From Virgibacillus natechei (GTDB lineage: Bacteria; Bacillota; Bacilli; Bacillales; Amphibacillaceae), in assembly GCF_026013645.1 (NCBI RefSeq), contig NZ_CP110224.1, positions 2,666,001-2,730,000 of the forward strand: 64,000 nucleotides of DNA, in the 5' to 3' direction. The first letter of the stretch is position 1. Every line of letters begins with the position of its first letter. A model generated the notes under the pieces. It made no database searches. It saw nothing but the letters and a program-made list of their open reading frames with translations, and was not told the DNA's origin. Positions 48,445 to 58,758 of this stretch are shown here, one piece after another. The translations under genes and the position numbers were made by a program.

Positions 48445-49539
48445 ATGGAGTCACAGACAATTCAAGTGGATCATTGTGCTGTAAGGAAAGAAAAACCAAA
48501 ATCAGATCAATTGGACTTCGGAAGGATTTTTACAGATCATATGTTTATTATGGATTATTCAGATGATTTAGGTTGGCATGATCCGCGTATTGAACCCTAT
48601 CAGCAACTATCTATAGATCCATCAGCAATGGTATTTCATTATGGACAATCGGTATTCGAAGGCATGAAAGCATATCTCACAGCTGAAGACGAGATACAAT
48701 TATTCCGTCCTGAAAAAAACATGCAACGATTAAATAATTCCAACGATCGGCTCTGTATTCCGCCGATTGATGAGAAATTTGCCATACAAGCTATAAAAAA
48801 ATTAGTATCTGTAGATTCGGACTGGATTCCAGAAGCGGAAGGAACGTCGCTATATATTCGTCCATTTATCATTTCCACCGAACCTTATATTGGCGTGGCA
48901 CCATCGCTCCATTATAAATTCATCGTAATCTTATCGCCTGTTGGTGCCTATTACAAAGAAGGAATCAATCCGATAAAAATTGCAGTAGAAAATGAATTCG
49001 TCCGTACGGTGAAGGGTGGAACTGGTGAAGCAAAAACCGGGGGTAACTATGCTGCTAGCCTTAAAGCCCAAGAGATTGCTGGGAAGAAAGGATTCGCTCA
49101 AGTATTATGGTTGGATGGTGTCGAAAAGAAATATATTGAAGAAGTTGGTAGTATGAATATTTTCTTTAAGATTAACGGCGAAGTCATCACACCTGAATTA
49201 AATGGCAGTATTTTAGAAGGGGTAACCAGAAATTCAGTTATCCAGTTGTTAAAATATTGGGATGTTCCTGTGGTGGAGCGAAAAATTGGAATGGAAGAAT
49301 TACAGCAGGCACATCATGACGGACTCCTGGAAGAAGCATTCGGTGCAGGAACGGCAGCAGTAATCTCTCCGATTAGCCAGTTTACATGGAATAATAATGA
49401 TTCTCTTATTAAGGATGGAAAAACAGGTGCAATTGCGAAGCGATTATACGATACGCTAACTGGTATTCAATATGGAAGAGAAAAAGATCCTTTTGACTGG
49501 ATTGTTAAAGTAGAAAAAGGTAGCAAAATAGCCCATTAG
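48445..49539 (+). CDS. ilvE: branched-chain-amino-acid aminotransferase
   Basis: A 364-residue fold-type IV PLP transaminase, the last step of valine, leucine and isoleucine synthesis. FHYGQSVFEGMKAYL near residue 67, the PLP-lysine region GYAASLKAQ-like GGNYAASLKAQEIAGKKGFA and QVLWLDGVEKKYIEEVGSMN near 225, and the late GTAAVISPI loop match BCAT type (YbgE/YwaA-like long form). AAGGAG lies nine bases before the ATG. Transcribed alone, opposite to ilvD and the operon. Confidence 0.94.
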   Translation: MESQTIQVDHCAVRKEKPKSDQLDFGRIFTDHMFIMDYSDDLGWHDPRIEPYQQLSIDPSAMVFHYGQSVFEGMKAYLTAEDEIQLFRPEKNMQRLNNSNDRLCIPPIDEKFAIQAIKKLVSVDSDWIPEAEGTSLYIRPFIISTEPYIGVAPSLHYKFIVILSPVGAYYKEGINPIKIAVENEFVRTVKGGTGEAKTGGNYAASLKAQEIAGKKGFAQVLWLDGVEKKYIEEVGSMNIFFKINGEVITPELNGSILEGVTRNSVIQLLKYWDVPVVERKIGMEELQQAHHDGLLEEAFGAGTAAVISPISQFTWNNNDSLIKDGKTGAIAKRLYDTLTGIQYGREKDPFDWIVKVEKGSKIAH

Positions 49540-49626
49540 AATCGCAGCTTCTTTGGATTTGTAAACCTTGAATTATCAATTTTTATAGCTTTTTTTACAA
49601 AATAGCAGAGCAAATCACACACCAAA

Positions 49627-49665
49627 TAGCAGGTTGGGAATGAATATTCTCAACCTGCTATTTAT
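49627..49665 (+). terminator. terminator after ilvE
   Basis: AGCAGGTTGGGAAT and ATTCTCAACCTGCT form a 14-bp stem with one G-T pair, followed by a T-rich run. Confidence 0.82.
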
Positions 49666-49699
49666 TTTGTTAGAAAACATGGCATTCGCTGAAGTGCGT

Positions 49700-49842
49700 G
49701 TTCAAAAAGGAGGATAAAAAGGACCGAGAAGTTCAAGGCGGCTTAGCTTTGAGTAGCGGAACGTATGCAATTAATACGTGAGCAACGGAAAAGCAAGCCA
49801 ACGAAGAAATTCGATGTGTCATTTTTACCGGACTTTTTGAAC
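49700..49842. repeat. 143-bp MITE-like element R6
   Basis: Perfect 10-bp terminal inverted repeats GTTCAAAAAG and CTTTTTGAAC flank a GC-richer body that includes CTTTGAGTAGCGGAACGTAT and ends CATTTTTACCGGA. No ORF of interest lies within. To my knowledge similar 140-150-bp elements are scattered in Oceanobacillus-like genomes. It lies six bases from R1 copy 3. Confidence 0.65.
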
Positions 49843-49847
49843 ATCCT

Positions 49848-49938
49848 CTTAAAGAGATTCTTAGAAAGCGTTCTTGCTTTGTTAGGCATGTAATTCTTAC
49901 TGCATAAGTGCAGGCTTTGGCTTATCGCCATTAAAAGC
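49848..49938 (+). repeat. dispersed repeat family R1, copy 3 (truncated)
   Basis: It matches the first half of the full copy at 44582-44770: AGATTCTTAGAAAGCGTTCT, then TTGTTAGGCA and TAATTCTTACTGCATAAG. The match ends at CGCCATTAAAAG, four bases before the glpK stop codon. Confidence 0.65.
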
Positions 49939-49941
49939 GTC

Positions 49942-52280
<2,339 letters not shown>

Positions 52281-52330
52281 TTCCATCACTCCTTTAAGTT
52301 TATCAATCTAGTTAACTATTTATTGCACAG

Positions 52331-52394
52331 AAAAAGACCCATACTCCAATAGACATACCTTCCCCTTAAGAAAGTACTATTAAAGTATGGGTCT
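52331..52394 (-). terminator. glpF leader terminator, probable GlpP antitermination site
   Basis: AGACCCATACT and AGTATGGGTCT form an 11-bp perfect stem followed by TTTTT on the minus strand, between the glpF promoter and start. B. subtilis glp leaders have such a terminator, relieved by GlpP with glycerol 3-phosphate. GlpP control here is inferred; no glpP gene is in the window. Confidence 0.72.
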
Positions 52395-52428
52395 CCATAT
52401 CTCCACCACTTAATTAACTTGTTTTAGT

Positions 52429-52457
52429 AGAATATCATCTATTGTAATCGCTGTCAA
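52429..52457 (-). promoter_or_regulatory. sigma-A promoter of glpFK
   Basis: On the minus strand TTGACA (52452-52457) and TATTCT (52429-52434) are exactly 17 bases apart. It lies 20 bases past the stop of the upstream dehydrogenase gene. Confidence 0.75.
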
Positions 52458-52477
52458 TTCGTAAGGGAAATATTCTT

Positions 52478-53698
52478 TTAGTTCGTTCCCACCATCCCAT
52501 GTGGATCAATTACAAACTTTTTAGATGCTCCACCATCAAATGCCTTATAACTAGCTGGTGCATCCTCAAGTGAAATTAATGTGGCATTTACAGCTTTAGC
52601 AATTTGTGCGTTACCACTTAATATCGATTGCATTAAATCTCGATGATACTTCATTACCGGAGTTTGCCCGGTTACAAATGTATGCGCTTTTGCAAATCCT
52701 AAACCGAAGCGAATTTTTAACGTTCCTTCTTGTGCATCTTTATCTTCAGCACCAGGGTCACCAGTCACGTATAGTCCCGGTATTCCTAATCGCCCTCCAG
52801 CTCTTGTTATACCCATAACCGAATTCAACACAGTTGCAGGTGCTTCTCCGGCGTCTTGCCCATGACCGCTTGCCTCAAAACCTACCGCATCAATTGCACA
52901 ATCCACTTCCGGTTCTCCTAATACTTGCTCGATTTGTTCCTCAAGATTAGCATGCTCTCTTAAGTTTACCGTTTCACAGCCAAAGCTTCTCGCCTGTGCT
53001 AACCTTTCTTCGATTAAATCTCCTACAATTACAACGGAAGCTCCCAGTAATTGTGCCGAGTGCGCAGCAGCCAAACCAACGGGACCAGCCCCCGCAACAT
53101 AAACAGTTGAACCTGGTTTTACGCCTGCACTTACCGCTCCATGATATCCAGTTGGAAAAATATCAGAAAGCATGGTTAAATCAAGAATCTTTTCCATAGC
53201 CTGATCTTTATCCGGAAACTTCAAAAGTTGAAAATCAGCATATGGAACCATAACGTATTCGGATTGACCACCAACCCATCCGCCCATATCAACATAACCG
53301 TACGCTGAACCAGGGCGATCTGGATTTACATTTTGGCAAATATGTGTATCCTGTTGCTTACAGTTCCTACAACGTCCACAAGCAATATTAAACGGAACCG
53401 ATACAAGATCACCCTTCTTCATAAATTCAACATCACGACCCACTTCCACAACCTCACCCGTTATTTCATGACCGAGAACTAACCCGCTCGGTGCGGTTGT
53501 CCTTCCTCTGACCATATGCTGATCACTGCCACAGATATTCGTTGTTACAACCTTTACAATAACCCCATGATTACATTTTCTGCCTACATTCAGTGGGTTG
53601 ACACCAGGCCCATCCCTCAAAATTAAATCCGGATACGAAATATCCTGTATTTCCACTTCCCCTGGCTTGACATAAACTACCCCACGATTACTTGCCAA
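52478..53698 (-). CDS. fdhA: glutathione-independent formaldehyde dehydrogenase
   Basis: A 406-residue zinc-dependent medium-chain dehydrogenase oxidising formaldehyde with tightly bound NAD and no thiol cofactor. The catalytic zinc region is TTNICGSDQHMVRGR near residue 52 with GHEITGEVVEVGRD. The structural zinc cysteines are in ACGRCRNCKQQDTHIC near 107-122. The NAD-binding loop is VAGAGPVGLAAAHSAQLLGA. The long insert (GYVDMGGWVGGQSEYVMVPY) is typical of the FdhA type rather than ordinary alcohol dehydrogenase. It probably detoxifies formaldehyde. Monocistronic or transcribed ahead of glpF. Confidence 0.92.
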   Translation of the reverse strand: MASNRGVVYVKPGEVEIQDISYPDLILRDGPGVNPLNVGRKCNHGVIVKVVTTNICGSDQHMVRGRTTAPSGLVLGHEITGEVVEVGRDVEFMKKGDLVSVPFNIACGRCRNCKQQDTHICQNVNPDRPGSAYGYVDMGGWVGGQSEYVMVPYADFQLLKFPDKDQAMEKILDLTMLSDIFPTGYHGAVSAGVKPGSTVYVAGAGPVGLAAAHSAQLLGASVVIVGDLIEERLAQARSFGCETVNLREHANLEEQIEQVLGEPEVDCAIDAVGFEASGHGQDAGEAPATVLNSVMGITRAGGRLGIPGLYVTGDPGAEDKDAQEGTLKIRFGLGFAKAHTFVTGQTPVMKYHRDLMQSILSGNAQIAKAVNATLISLEDAPASYKAFDGGASKKFVIDPHGMVGTN

Positions 53699-53800
53699 AC
53701 GACCACTCCTTTTAAAATATAATAGATAAAAAGATGTATATCATGTTAGCACTATCAACTTAAATTATACCAGTATATTCAGAATAGTCAATAATAAGTT

Positions 53801-53831
53801 CAGTGCCTGTCACTTCCCGGTTTTTGTCGAA
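53801..53831 (+). repeat. REP-like repeat R7, copy B
   Basis: GTGCCTGTCACTTCCCGG then TTTTTGTCGAAT. Same core as the copies at 15286, 55255, 56855 and 58661. Confidence 0.75.
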
Positions 53832-53883
53832 TTATATTAGTGTGAAATCGTGCTATATGTGCTCCCTCTTTGATCTAAAACAA

Positions 53884-53916
53884 TTAAAAATACGCCCTCC
53901 CGTTTACGAAGGACGT
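53884..53916 (-). terminator. terminator overlapping the queT end
   Basis: On the minus strand ACGTCCT and AGGGCGT pair around TCGTAAACGGG and are followed by ATTTTTAA. The stem includes the last codons and stop of the transporter gene. Confidence 0.6.
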
Positions 53917-54542
53917 ACTACTTCCATATTCGTCTGTTCCTGTTTGGTCTTTCTAGCCATTTTAACGAGTAAATAAACGATTGGTGTATCAACCAAAGCA
54001 ACAATCAGTTTAAATACATACTGGGTTGCAACCATACCTAGGAGAACAGTAAACGGCACCGTTCCCCAGAATGCAATCGTGATGAAAATGGTTGTATCAA
54101 CGAGTTGACTGGTCATTGTTGACACATTATTACGCAGCCATAGCTTATTTTTCCCGTGCTTTGCTTTTAAGCGTTGAAATAGGCTGACATCCAGATGTTG
54201 ACTGGCAATATACGACAACAGGCTCGCAAGCATGACTCGGAAACTTCCACCTAGAATGGTTTCAAATTCTGCTTGAGAACCAAAAGCAGGTGCTGCAGGC
54301 AGTTCTATGGCAATAAATATAAAAATCATTACGATAACCTGTGTAAAAAATCCTGCTTGAACCGTTTTGCGCGCCGCGTTTTTTCCGTACACTTCTCCAA
54401 TTACATCTGTAATGATAAAAGTTACGACATACACGATTACTGCTGCCGGTAAAATAAATTCACCAATACTAAACAATTTTACACCTAAAATATTGGACAC
54501 GATTAACAGTCCAACAAATAGCGCATTTAAATAAATAAACAT
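53904..54542 (-). CDS. queuosine precursor transporter (YhhQ/VUT family, DUF165)
   Basis: A 212-residue membrane protein with six helices. The family motifs are FIITDVIGEVYGKNAARKTV near residue 42, FGSQAEFETILGGSFRVMLASLLSY split by a loop, SQHLDVSLFQRLK near 115, and NVSTMTSQLVDTTIFITIAF near 138. VUT proteins take up preQ0 or preQ1. It lies 53 bases after queF, in a transcript headed by a preQ1 riboswitch, which supports the role. Confidence 0.9.
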   Translation of the reverse strand: MFIYLNALFVGLLIVSNILGVKLFSIGEFILPAAVIVYVVTFIITDVIGEVYGKNAARKTVQAGFFTQVIVMIFIFIAIELPAAPAFGSQAEFETILGGSFRVMLASLLSYIASQHLDVSLFQRLKAKHGKNKLWLRNNVSTMTSQLVDTTIFITIAFWGTVPFTVLLGMVATQYVFKLIVALVDTPIVYLLVKMARKTKQEQTNMEVVRPS

Positions 54543-54594
54543 ATATCGATCATCTCCTACTTAGAGAAAATCAAAGCCAACCCTCTAATCCATT

Positions 54595-55083
54595 TTAGCG
54601 ATTATCTACTTTTTCTGGATACATATCGTGATTCATCATGCGGTGTTCGGCCATTTGCTCATATTTCGTATCAGCTTTCCCATAATTACAATAAGGATCG
54701 ATTGAAATACCACCACGTGGCGTGAATTTGCCCCATACTTCAATATACCGTGGCTCCATCAATTCAATTAGGTCATTCATAATGATATTCATACTATCCT
54801 CATGGAAGCCACCATGATTTCTGAAACTAAACATATATAGCTTCAATGCCTTACTTTCCACCATTTTCTCATCTGGAATATAACTTAAATATACGGTAGC
54901 AAAATCTGGCTGACCCGTTATCGGACATAAGGTAGTAAATTCTGGGCAGTTAAATTTTACAAAAAAGTCCCTGTTTGAGTAATTGTTATCAACTGTCTCT
55001 AGCACTTCAGGCTTGTAATCAAAATTGTATTCTACTCCCTGATTTCCCAGTAGTGTTAACCCTGAAAGATCTTGTTCCTTCAT
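54595..55083 (-). CDS. queF: NADPH-dependent preQ0 reductase
   Basis: A 162-residue short-type QueF that reduces preQ0 nitrile to preQ1 amine in queuosine synthesis. The catalytic Cys53 is in [19 protein letters not shown], which includes the conserved Asp60. The NADPH/QueF motif is [21 protein letters not shown]-terminal [14 protein letters not shown] completes the tunnel fold. AGGGAGG precedes the ATG. Expression is controlled by the preQ1-I riboswitch upstream. Confidence 0.95.
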   Translation of the reverse strand: MKEQDLSGLTLLGNQGVEYNFDYKPEVLETVDNNYSNRDFFVKFNCPEFTTLCPITGQPDFATVYLSYIPDEKMVESKALKLYMFSFRNHGGFHEDSMNIIMNDLIELMEPRYIEVWGKFTPRGGISIDPYCNYGKADTKYEQMAEHRMMNHDMYPEKVDNR

Positions 55084-55113
55084 CCTAATAACCTCCCTTA
55101 TTTTTAAGAATAA

Positions 55114-55147
55114 TAAAAAACCATGAACCTCTACTAAGGCACATGGC
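55114..55147 (-). terminator. preQ1 riboswitch expression platform
   Basis: On the minus strand CCATG and CATGG enclose a loop holding CCTTAGTAGAGG, and a run of T's follows. CTTAGT in the loop can pair with ACTAAG at the end of the aptamer, giving the alternative antiterminated form. Confidence 0.75.
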
Positions 55148-55168
55148 AGTATAATCGCGTCATCTGTC

Positions 55169-55205
55169 TTAGTTTTTTATAGAGGGTTAAAAGCTAAGAA
55201 CCTCT
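55169..55205 (-). promoter_or_regulatory. preQ1-I riboswitch
   Basis: The minus strand shows AGAGGTTCTTAGC, ACCCTCTATAAAAAACTAA, the P1 stem, loops and A-rich tail of the class I aptamer. It heads the queF-queT transcript and would reduce it when preQ1 is high. Confidence 0.93.
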
Positions 55206-55254
55206 CCCTATTCACCTAAATGATTATATATTCGAAAGGCAGAAATGTCAATTA

Positions 55255-55284
55255 GGTGCCTGTCACTTCCCGTAATTTGTCAAA
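55255..55284 (+). repeat. REP-like repeat R7, copy C
   Basis: GTGCCTGTCACTTCCCGTAA then TTTGTCAAAC, one base off the other copies in the right arm. Confidence 0.7.
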
Positions 55285-55338
55285 CATTGTCAACTCAAAG
55301 AGGGAGACTTCATCCAGTCACCCTCCTTCAATGTTCCT

Positions 55339-55605
55339 TTAATCTTCGATGGTCATTGTCCATTCATGCACTTCTAAATCCCTTGCATTAGAGGTGACAT
55401 ACGGATCTTGCTTAGCCATATTTTCAGCTTCTTCCAGACTTTCTGCTTTGTAAATGATCAATCCACCTGAACCATCTGAAAAGCGCCCTTTAGCAAAAAT
55501 ATTTCCCTCTTTTGCTTTTGTTTCTAAGTACGCAAGGTGATCAGCACGATATTCCTTGCTTTTCTCCTCATCTTTCATCGGCAATAAAACAGCAAAATAT
55601 TTCAT
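55339..55605 (-). CDS. YciI-family protein
   Basis: An 88-residue protein of the YciI/ferredoxin-like (dimeric alpha-beta barrel) family. MKYFAVLLPMKDEEKS, the conserved His in RADHLAYLE (about 23), and the late GGLIIYKAESLEEAE with DPYVTSNARDLEVHEW are typical. YciI-like domains are putative enzymes with a His/Asp active site; no reaction is known for most. It is followed after 26 bases by nothing on its strand except a REP copy and the queF leader. Confidence 0.88.
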   Translation of the reverse strand: MKYFAVLLPMKDEEKSKEYRADHLAYLETKAKEGNIFAKGRFSDGSGGLIIYKAESLEEAENMAKQDPYVTSNARDLEVHEWTMTIED

Positions 55606-55631
55606 TTTCTATAACTCCTTCCCACTTTATT

Positions 55632-56627
55632 CTAACCCATAAAAAGTAAGTAAGAAACTACAACGTAACCAGCTATCGTTATAAGCGATGGTATCAAATA
55701 AGAGCTTTGGGACATGGAGCGATTTCGCATTAACGACCAGATAAGCACAATCGATAATATTGAAATACCTATTGCCGTTACCCGATTGTTTACAGATACA
55801 TCTGCTAAGATAGATCCCCCTTGATAAACGGAATCAGATATTGCAATAATTACCATGTTAAACATATTACTTCCAAGAATAGAACCTACCGCCATGTTTG
55901 CATTTTTTAGACGAAATGCAGTGAACACCGAAACAGCTTCGGGTAGTGAAGTCGTTGCTGCTATTAGAAAACTCCCCACAAAACTCGAGCCAAGTCCTGT
56001 TATGACAGCTATTTTATCCCCTGTAATGGATAGGACACTACCAGCAATCATAATGGCTACAGCTGCTATTACAAAACCCGTAATTGCTTTTTTTACGGTC
56101 GTTGAACGATTAACCGCAGAATCCTCATCCGGCTTGTCTTTTTCCTTTTCATTATTTCCTGGCGGGGAAGGCATTCGACTTATAATGATCATCCCGATGA
56201 TATAAACAAGTAAAATCACTATTGAATCTACACCAATTCCAATAATTGTATAATCAATACGTAAGAAAAGTGCTAACGTGACCATCACCATTAAAAACAG
56301 ACCAAGTATAGCAGAGTAAATATGATTTCTATTTACAAGATGATAGAGCTGTTTTTTTCTGAAATAAAGATCAAAGCTAGCTATAATGAATAGATTAAAT
56401 AAATTCGAACCAAGCATATTACCAATTGCGATATCAACATTTCCAATTATTACTGCGGAAAAACTTGTTGTGACCTCTGGCAGTGATGTAGCACCTGCTA
56501 ATAAAACAGTCCCAACCAGCATGCCACCCATAGCTGTTTTTTTACTAATTACGTTGGCAAACTGTGACAACTTCATTGCGGTGTATACGGTTGCGATTGC
56601 TGCTAAGACAAAAAAGATAAATACCAA
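55632..56627 (-). CDS. calcium/sodium exchanger (CaCA family, YrbG-like)
   Basis: A 331-residue membrane protein with ten helices in two inverted halves. The alpha repeats are GATSLPEVTTSFSAV near residue 46 and ATTSLPEAVSVFTAF near 224, each followed by GNMLGSNLFN and GSILGSNMFN. An acidic cytosolic loop (about 155-170) separates them. It exchanges Ca2+ or another cation for Na+ or H+. The start is TTG at 56625-56627, with GAGGTGG seven bases upstream and no in-frame ATG nearby. Confidence 0.92.
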   Translation of the reverse strand: MVFIFFVLAAIATVYTAMKLSQFANVISKKTAMGGMLVGTVLLAGATSLPEVTTSFSAVIIGNVDIAIGNMLGSNLFNLFIIASFDLYFRKKQLYHLVNRNHIYSAILGLFLMVMVTLALFLRIDYTIIGIGVDSIVILLVYIIGMIIISRMPSPPGNNEKEKDKPDEDSAVNRSTTVKKAITGFVIAAVAIMIAGSVLSITGDKIAVITGLGSSFVGSFLIAATTSLPEAVSVFTAFRLKNANMAVGSILGSNMFNMVIIAISDSVYQGGSILADVSVNNRVTAIGISILSIVLIWSLMRNRSMSQSSYLIPSLITIAGYVVVSYLLFMG

Positions 56628-56854
56628 AAATTACCACCTCTTTTAATAACCTCACCCTATAATATACCCAATTAAGAAGTAATTAAAAGAAAATAAATCA
56701 CAATGCGCAAATGTGAAATTATATAAAAAACCCTGCCAATTTTAACTGACAAGGATTTTGATCGATCTAATCTTTTACTTTAACATCGTATGTCCTTAAC
56801 CAATAATCAATCTGAGCAAGGTGTGCTATTAATTGAGGCCCCTTCATTAATCGC

Positions 56855-56889
56855 GAACAGTGACAGGCACGTCCCGGAATTTGTCGAAT
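56855..56889 (+). repeat. REP-like repeat R7, copy D
   Basis: GAACAGTGACAGGCACGTCC then CGGAATTTGTCGAATA. It is the same orientation of the inverted block as copy A at 15286, including the left GAACAG extension. Confidence 0.75.
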
Positions 56890-56924
56890 AATAGCACGAC
56901 TTTTTCCTGCCTTCATTCAGACAG

Positions 56925-56950
56925 AAAAAAAGCACCGCAGAACACGATGC
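56925..56950 (-). terminator. terminator after rpiA
   Basis: On the minus strand GCATCG and CGGTGC pair around GTGTTCTG, followed by seven T's, about 40 bases behind the rpiA stop. Confidence 0.75.
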
Positions 56951-56987
56951 AATTAGTAAATACTTATTTCTCCCTCAAATTTCAAAC

Positions 56988-57668
56988 TTACCCCTTCGAA
57001 ATAACTTCTACCTCATCACCCTCACCAACAATAACTTTATCCGTCATGCCAACAAACAAGCCCGTTTCCACAACTCCAACCAGTGATTTCAGTTCCTTAT
57101 GTAATGTTTTAGGGTTAGGTATTTTATCGAAAGGACAATCTAAGATATAATTACCATTATCTGAGATAAATACCTCCCCATCTTTTTGCCGTAATTTAGG
57201 CACACATCCTAAGGTTGAAATATTATTTGCCGTCACTTCCCAGCCAAAGGGAATGACCTCAACCGGCAAGGGGAATGCCCCTAAGTGAGCTACTTTTTTT
57301 GAACGATCCACAATTATGATCAGCTCTTTAGCTGCCGAGGCAACGATCTTTTCTCTCAATAGTGCCCCTCCGCCTCCCTTGATAAGGTGTAAGTTCTCAT
57401 CAACTTCATCCGCTCCATCAATGGTAACGTCAAGCTGTTTTAGTTCGGAAAAATCCGTTAAAGGGATGCCGAATTCCTTCGCCCATTGTGCCGTTGTTTG
57501 CGATGTGGGCACGCCGGTTACATCTAGTCCCTGTTCAACATATTCACCTAATTTTTTAATCATCCAATACACTGTAGATCCAGACCCTAAGCCCACTTTC
57601 ATCCCATCTTCAATATATTTTACTGCTTCTTCACCGACTAGCTTTTTTGCGTTATCCATTTCACTCAT
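56988..57668 (-). CDS. rpiA: ribose-5-phosphate isomerase A
   Basis: A 226-residue enzyme interconverting ribose 5-phosphate and ribulose 5-phosphate in the pentose phosphate pathway. Motifs are VGLGSGSTVYWMI near residue 27, DVTIDGADEVDENLHLIKGG near 80 with the catalytic Asp/Lys region GGGGALLREKIVASA, and the C-terminal GVVETGLFVGMTDKVIVG. GGAGG lies nine bases before the ATG at 57668, so the longer frame from 57704 is rejected. Length and motifs are complete. Confidence 0.95.
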   Translation of the reverse strand: MSEMDNAKKLVGEEAVKYIEDGMKVGLGSGSTVYWMIKKLGEYVEQGLDVTGVPTSQTTAQWAKEFGIPLTDFSELKQLDVTIDGADEVDENLHLIKGGGGALLREKIVASAAKELIIIVDRSKKVAHLGAFPLPVEVIPFGWEVTANNISTLGCVPKLRQKDGEVFISDNGNYILDCPFDKIPNPKTLHKELKSLVGVVETGLFVGMTDKVIVGEGDEVEVISKG

Positions 57669-57710
57669 CACGTACATCCTCCTTATAAAAACCCTCCCAT
57701 TCATTATAAC

Positions 57711-58568
57711 TTATCCATTAGCAGATCTCCACGTTCGAACCAGCCCATCCACAATCGTCTTAATTACTTCATCATCCGTGTCATAGTGATTATGAGATAA
57801 CGGATTCCAACTCGTCAGCAATCCGCCAGTGTTTACTGGTACATCTTTTGTAACAGCAGCATCGTATGCTTCATTCACAGCCTTTAAAGGAAAAGCAAGT
57901 ACATCATTCTTATTATAAAAATTAAGCCATTCCCCATATGTGGTAGGGTAAAATTTTTGAATCATGGGGGAGGGAACAGTGATTGGAGATCCAAAATCAA
58001 TATACCGTAATGACCACAGAGCCATTGGACTACCCATTGTATAAAATAATGTCAGCGTTTCGCATTGCTCAATTGGTGTGTTGCTCGTACACTTTATGGT
58101 CTCCATGCCCCGATTTTCCCGTTTAAATTGTAAGTCATAAAAATAATTGCTCGCAACAATAGACCCGAGACTATGGCTGATCACACATAACGGAGCATTT
58201 GGACCTGCTTTTTTCCTTAATTTATTAAGGCTTGTAGCCACAATAGAATGAACCTTGTCATAATTTTGATTCCCCATTGTAGTTGGCTGGTATCCAATCG
58301 CATCCGCTAGAAACTCTATTACAAACTGTCGTAGCCTGGAATATCTCAGATCCGCATTTTCTTGTAATCGATCCGATAGTTCAGCTTGTTCTGGTTCAAA
58401 TACGGAAGACCAGAAAACAGGCTCAAACACCAACTCCTTCTCCACATTTTTAATGGATAGCTTTTTCGCAAAATCTCGGGAAACACGTGTAATGATTTCA
58501 TCTGCAAAATTTTCATCTGGCGTACCCGCACCATGAATAACAGCAACCGCAATTTTCTGAGCCACCAT
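57711..58568 (-). CDS. alpha/beta-hydrolase-like protein of unknown function
   Basis: A 285-residue protein with an alpha/beta-hydrolase pattern. The strand-turn AVAVIHGAGTP opens it, as the oxyanion HG motif. The nucleophile elbow CVISHSLGSIVASNYFYDLQ carries the Ser near residue 132. A late Asp/His pair may lie in NKNDVLA and SHNHYDTDD. No signal peptide or membrane helix is visible. GGAGGG precedes the ATG at 58568; an in-frame GTG two codons earlier overlaps that site. It lies just upstream of rpiA on the same strand. The substrate is unknown; esterase or lipase-like is the broadest safe description. Confidence 0.75.
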   Translation of the reverse strand: MVAQKIAVAVIHGAGTPDENFADEIITRVSRDFAKKLSIKNVEKELVFEPVFWSSVFEPEQAELSDRLQENADLRYSRLRQFVIEFLADAIGYQPTTMGNQNYDKVHSIVATSLNKLRKKAGPNAPLCVISHSLGSIVASNYFYDLQFKRENRGMETIKCTSNTPIEQCETLTLFYTMGSPMALWSLRYIDFGSPITVPSPMIQKFYPTTYGEWLNFYNKNDVLAFPLKAVNEAYDAAVTKDVPVNTGGLLTSWNPLSHNHYDTDDEVIKTIVDGLVRTWRSANG

Positions 58569-58660
58569 GTTCACCCTCCTCTAGAAAAGATCGTTATATT
58601 CATACTACTTGATATAATCAAATATTTTAAGCTGAAAATTACCTATTTTACACAAAAACT

Positions 58661-58692
58661 TTCGACAGAAAACGGGAAGTGACAGGCACCGC
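58661..58692 (-). repeat. REP-like repeat R7, copy E
   Basis: On the minus strand GTGCCTGTCACTTCCCGTTT then TCTGTCGAAA, the same block orientation as copies B and C but reversed in the chromosome. Confidence 0.75.
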
Positions 58693-58721
58693 ACCACCTA
58701 GCGTATGTGCTGCCACTCGCA

Positions 58722-58751
58722 AAAAAAAGACCCGCGTTAGCGAGTCTTTTT
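58722..58751 (-). terminator. terminator of the oligopeptide transporter operon
   Basis: On the minus strand AAAAAGACTCGC, TAA and GCGGGTCTTTTTTTT form a compact stem with a T run, just behind the substrate-binding protein gene. Confidence 0.85.
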
Positions 58752-58758
58752 CACCTTA

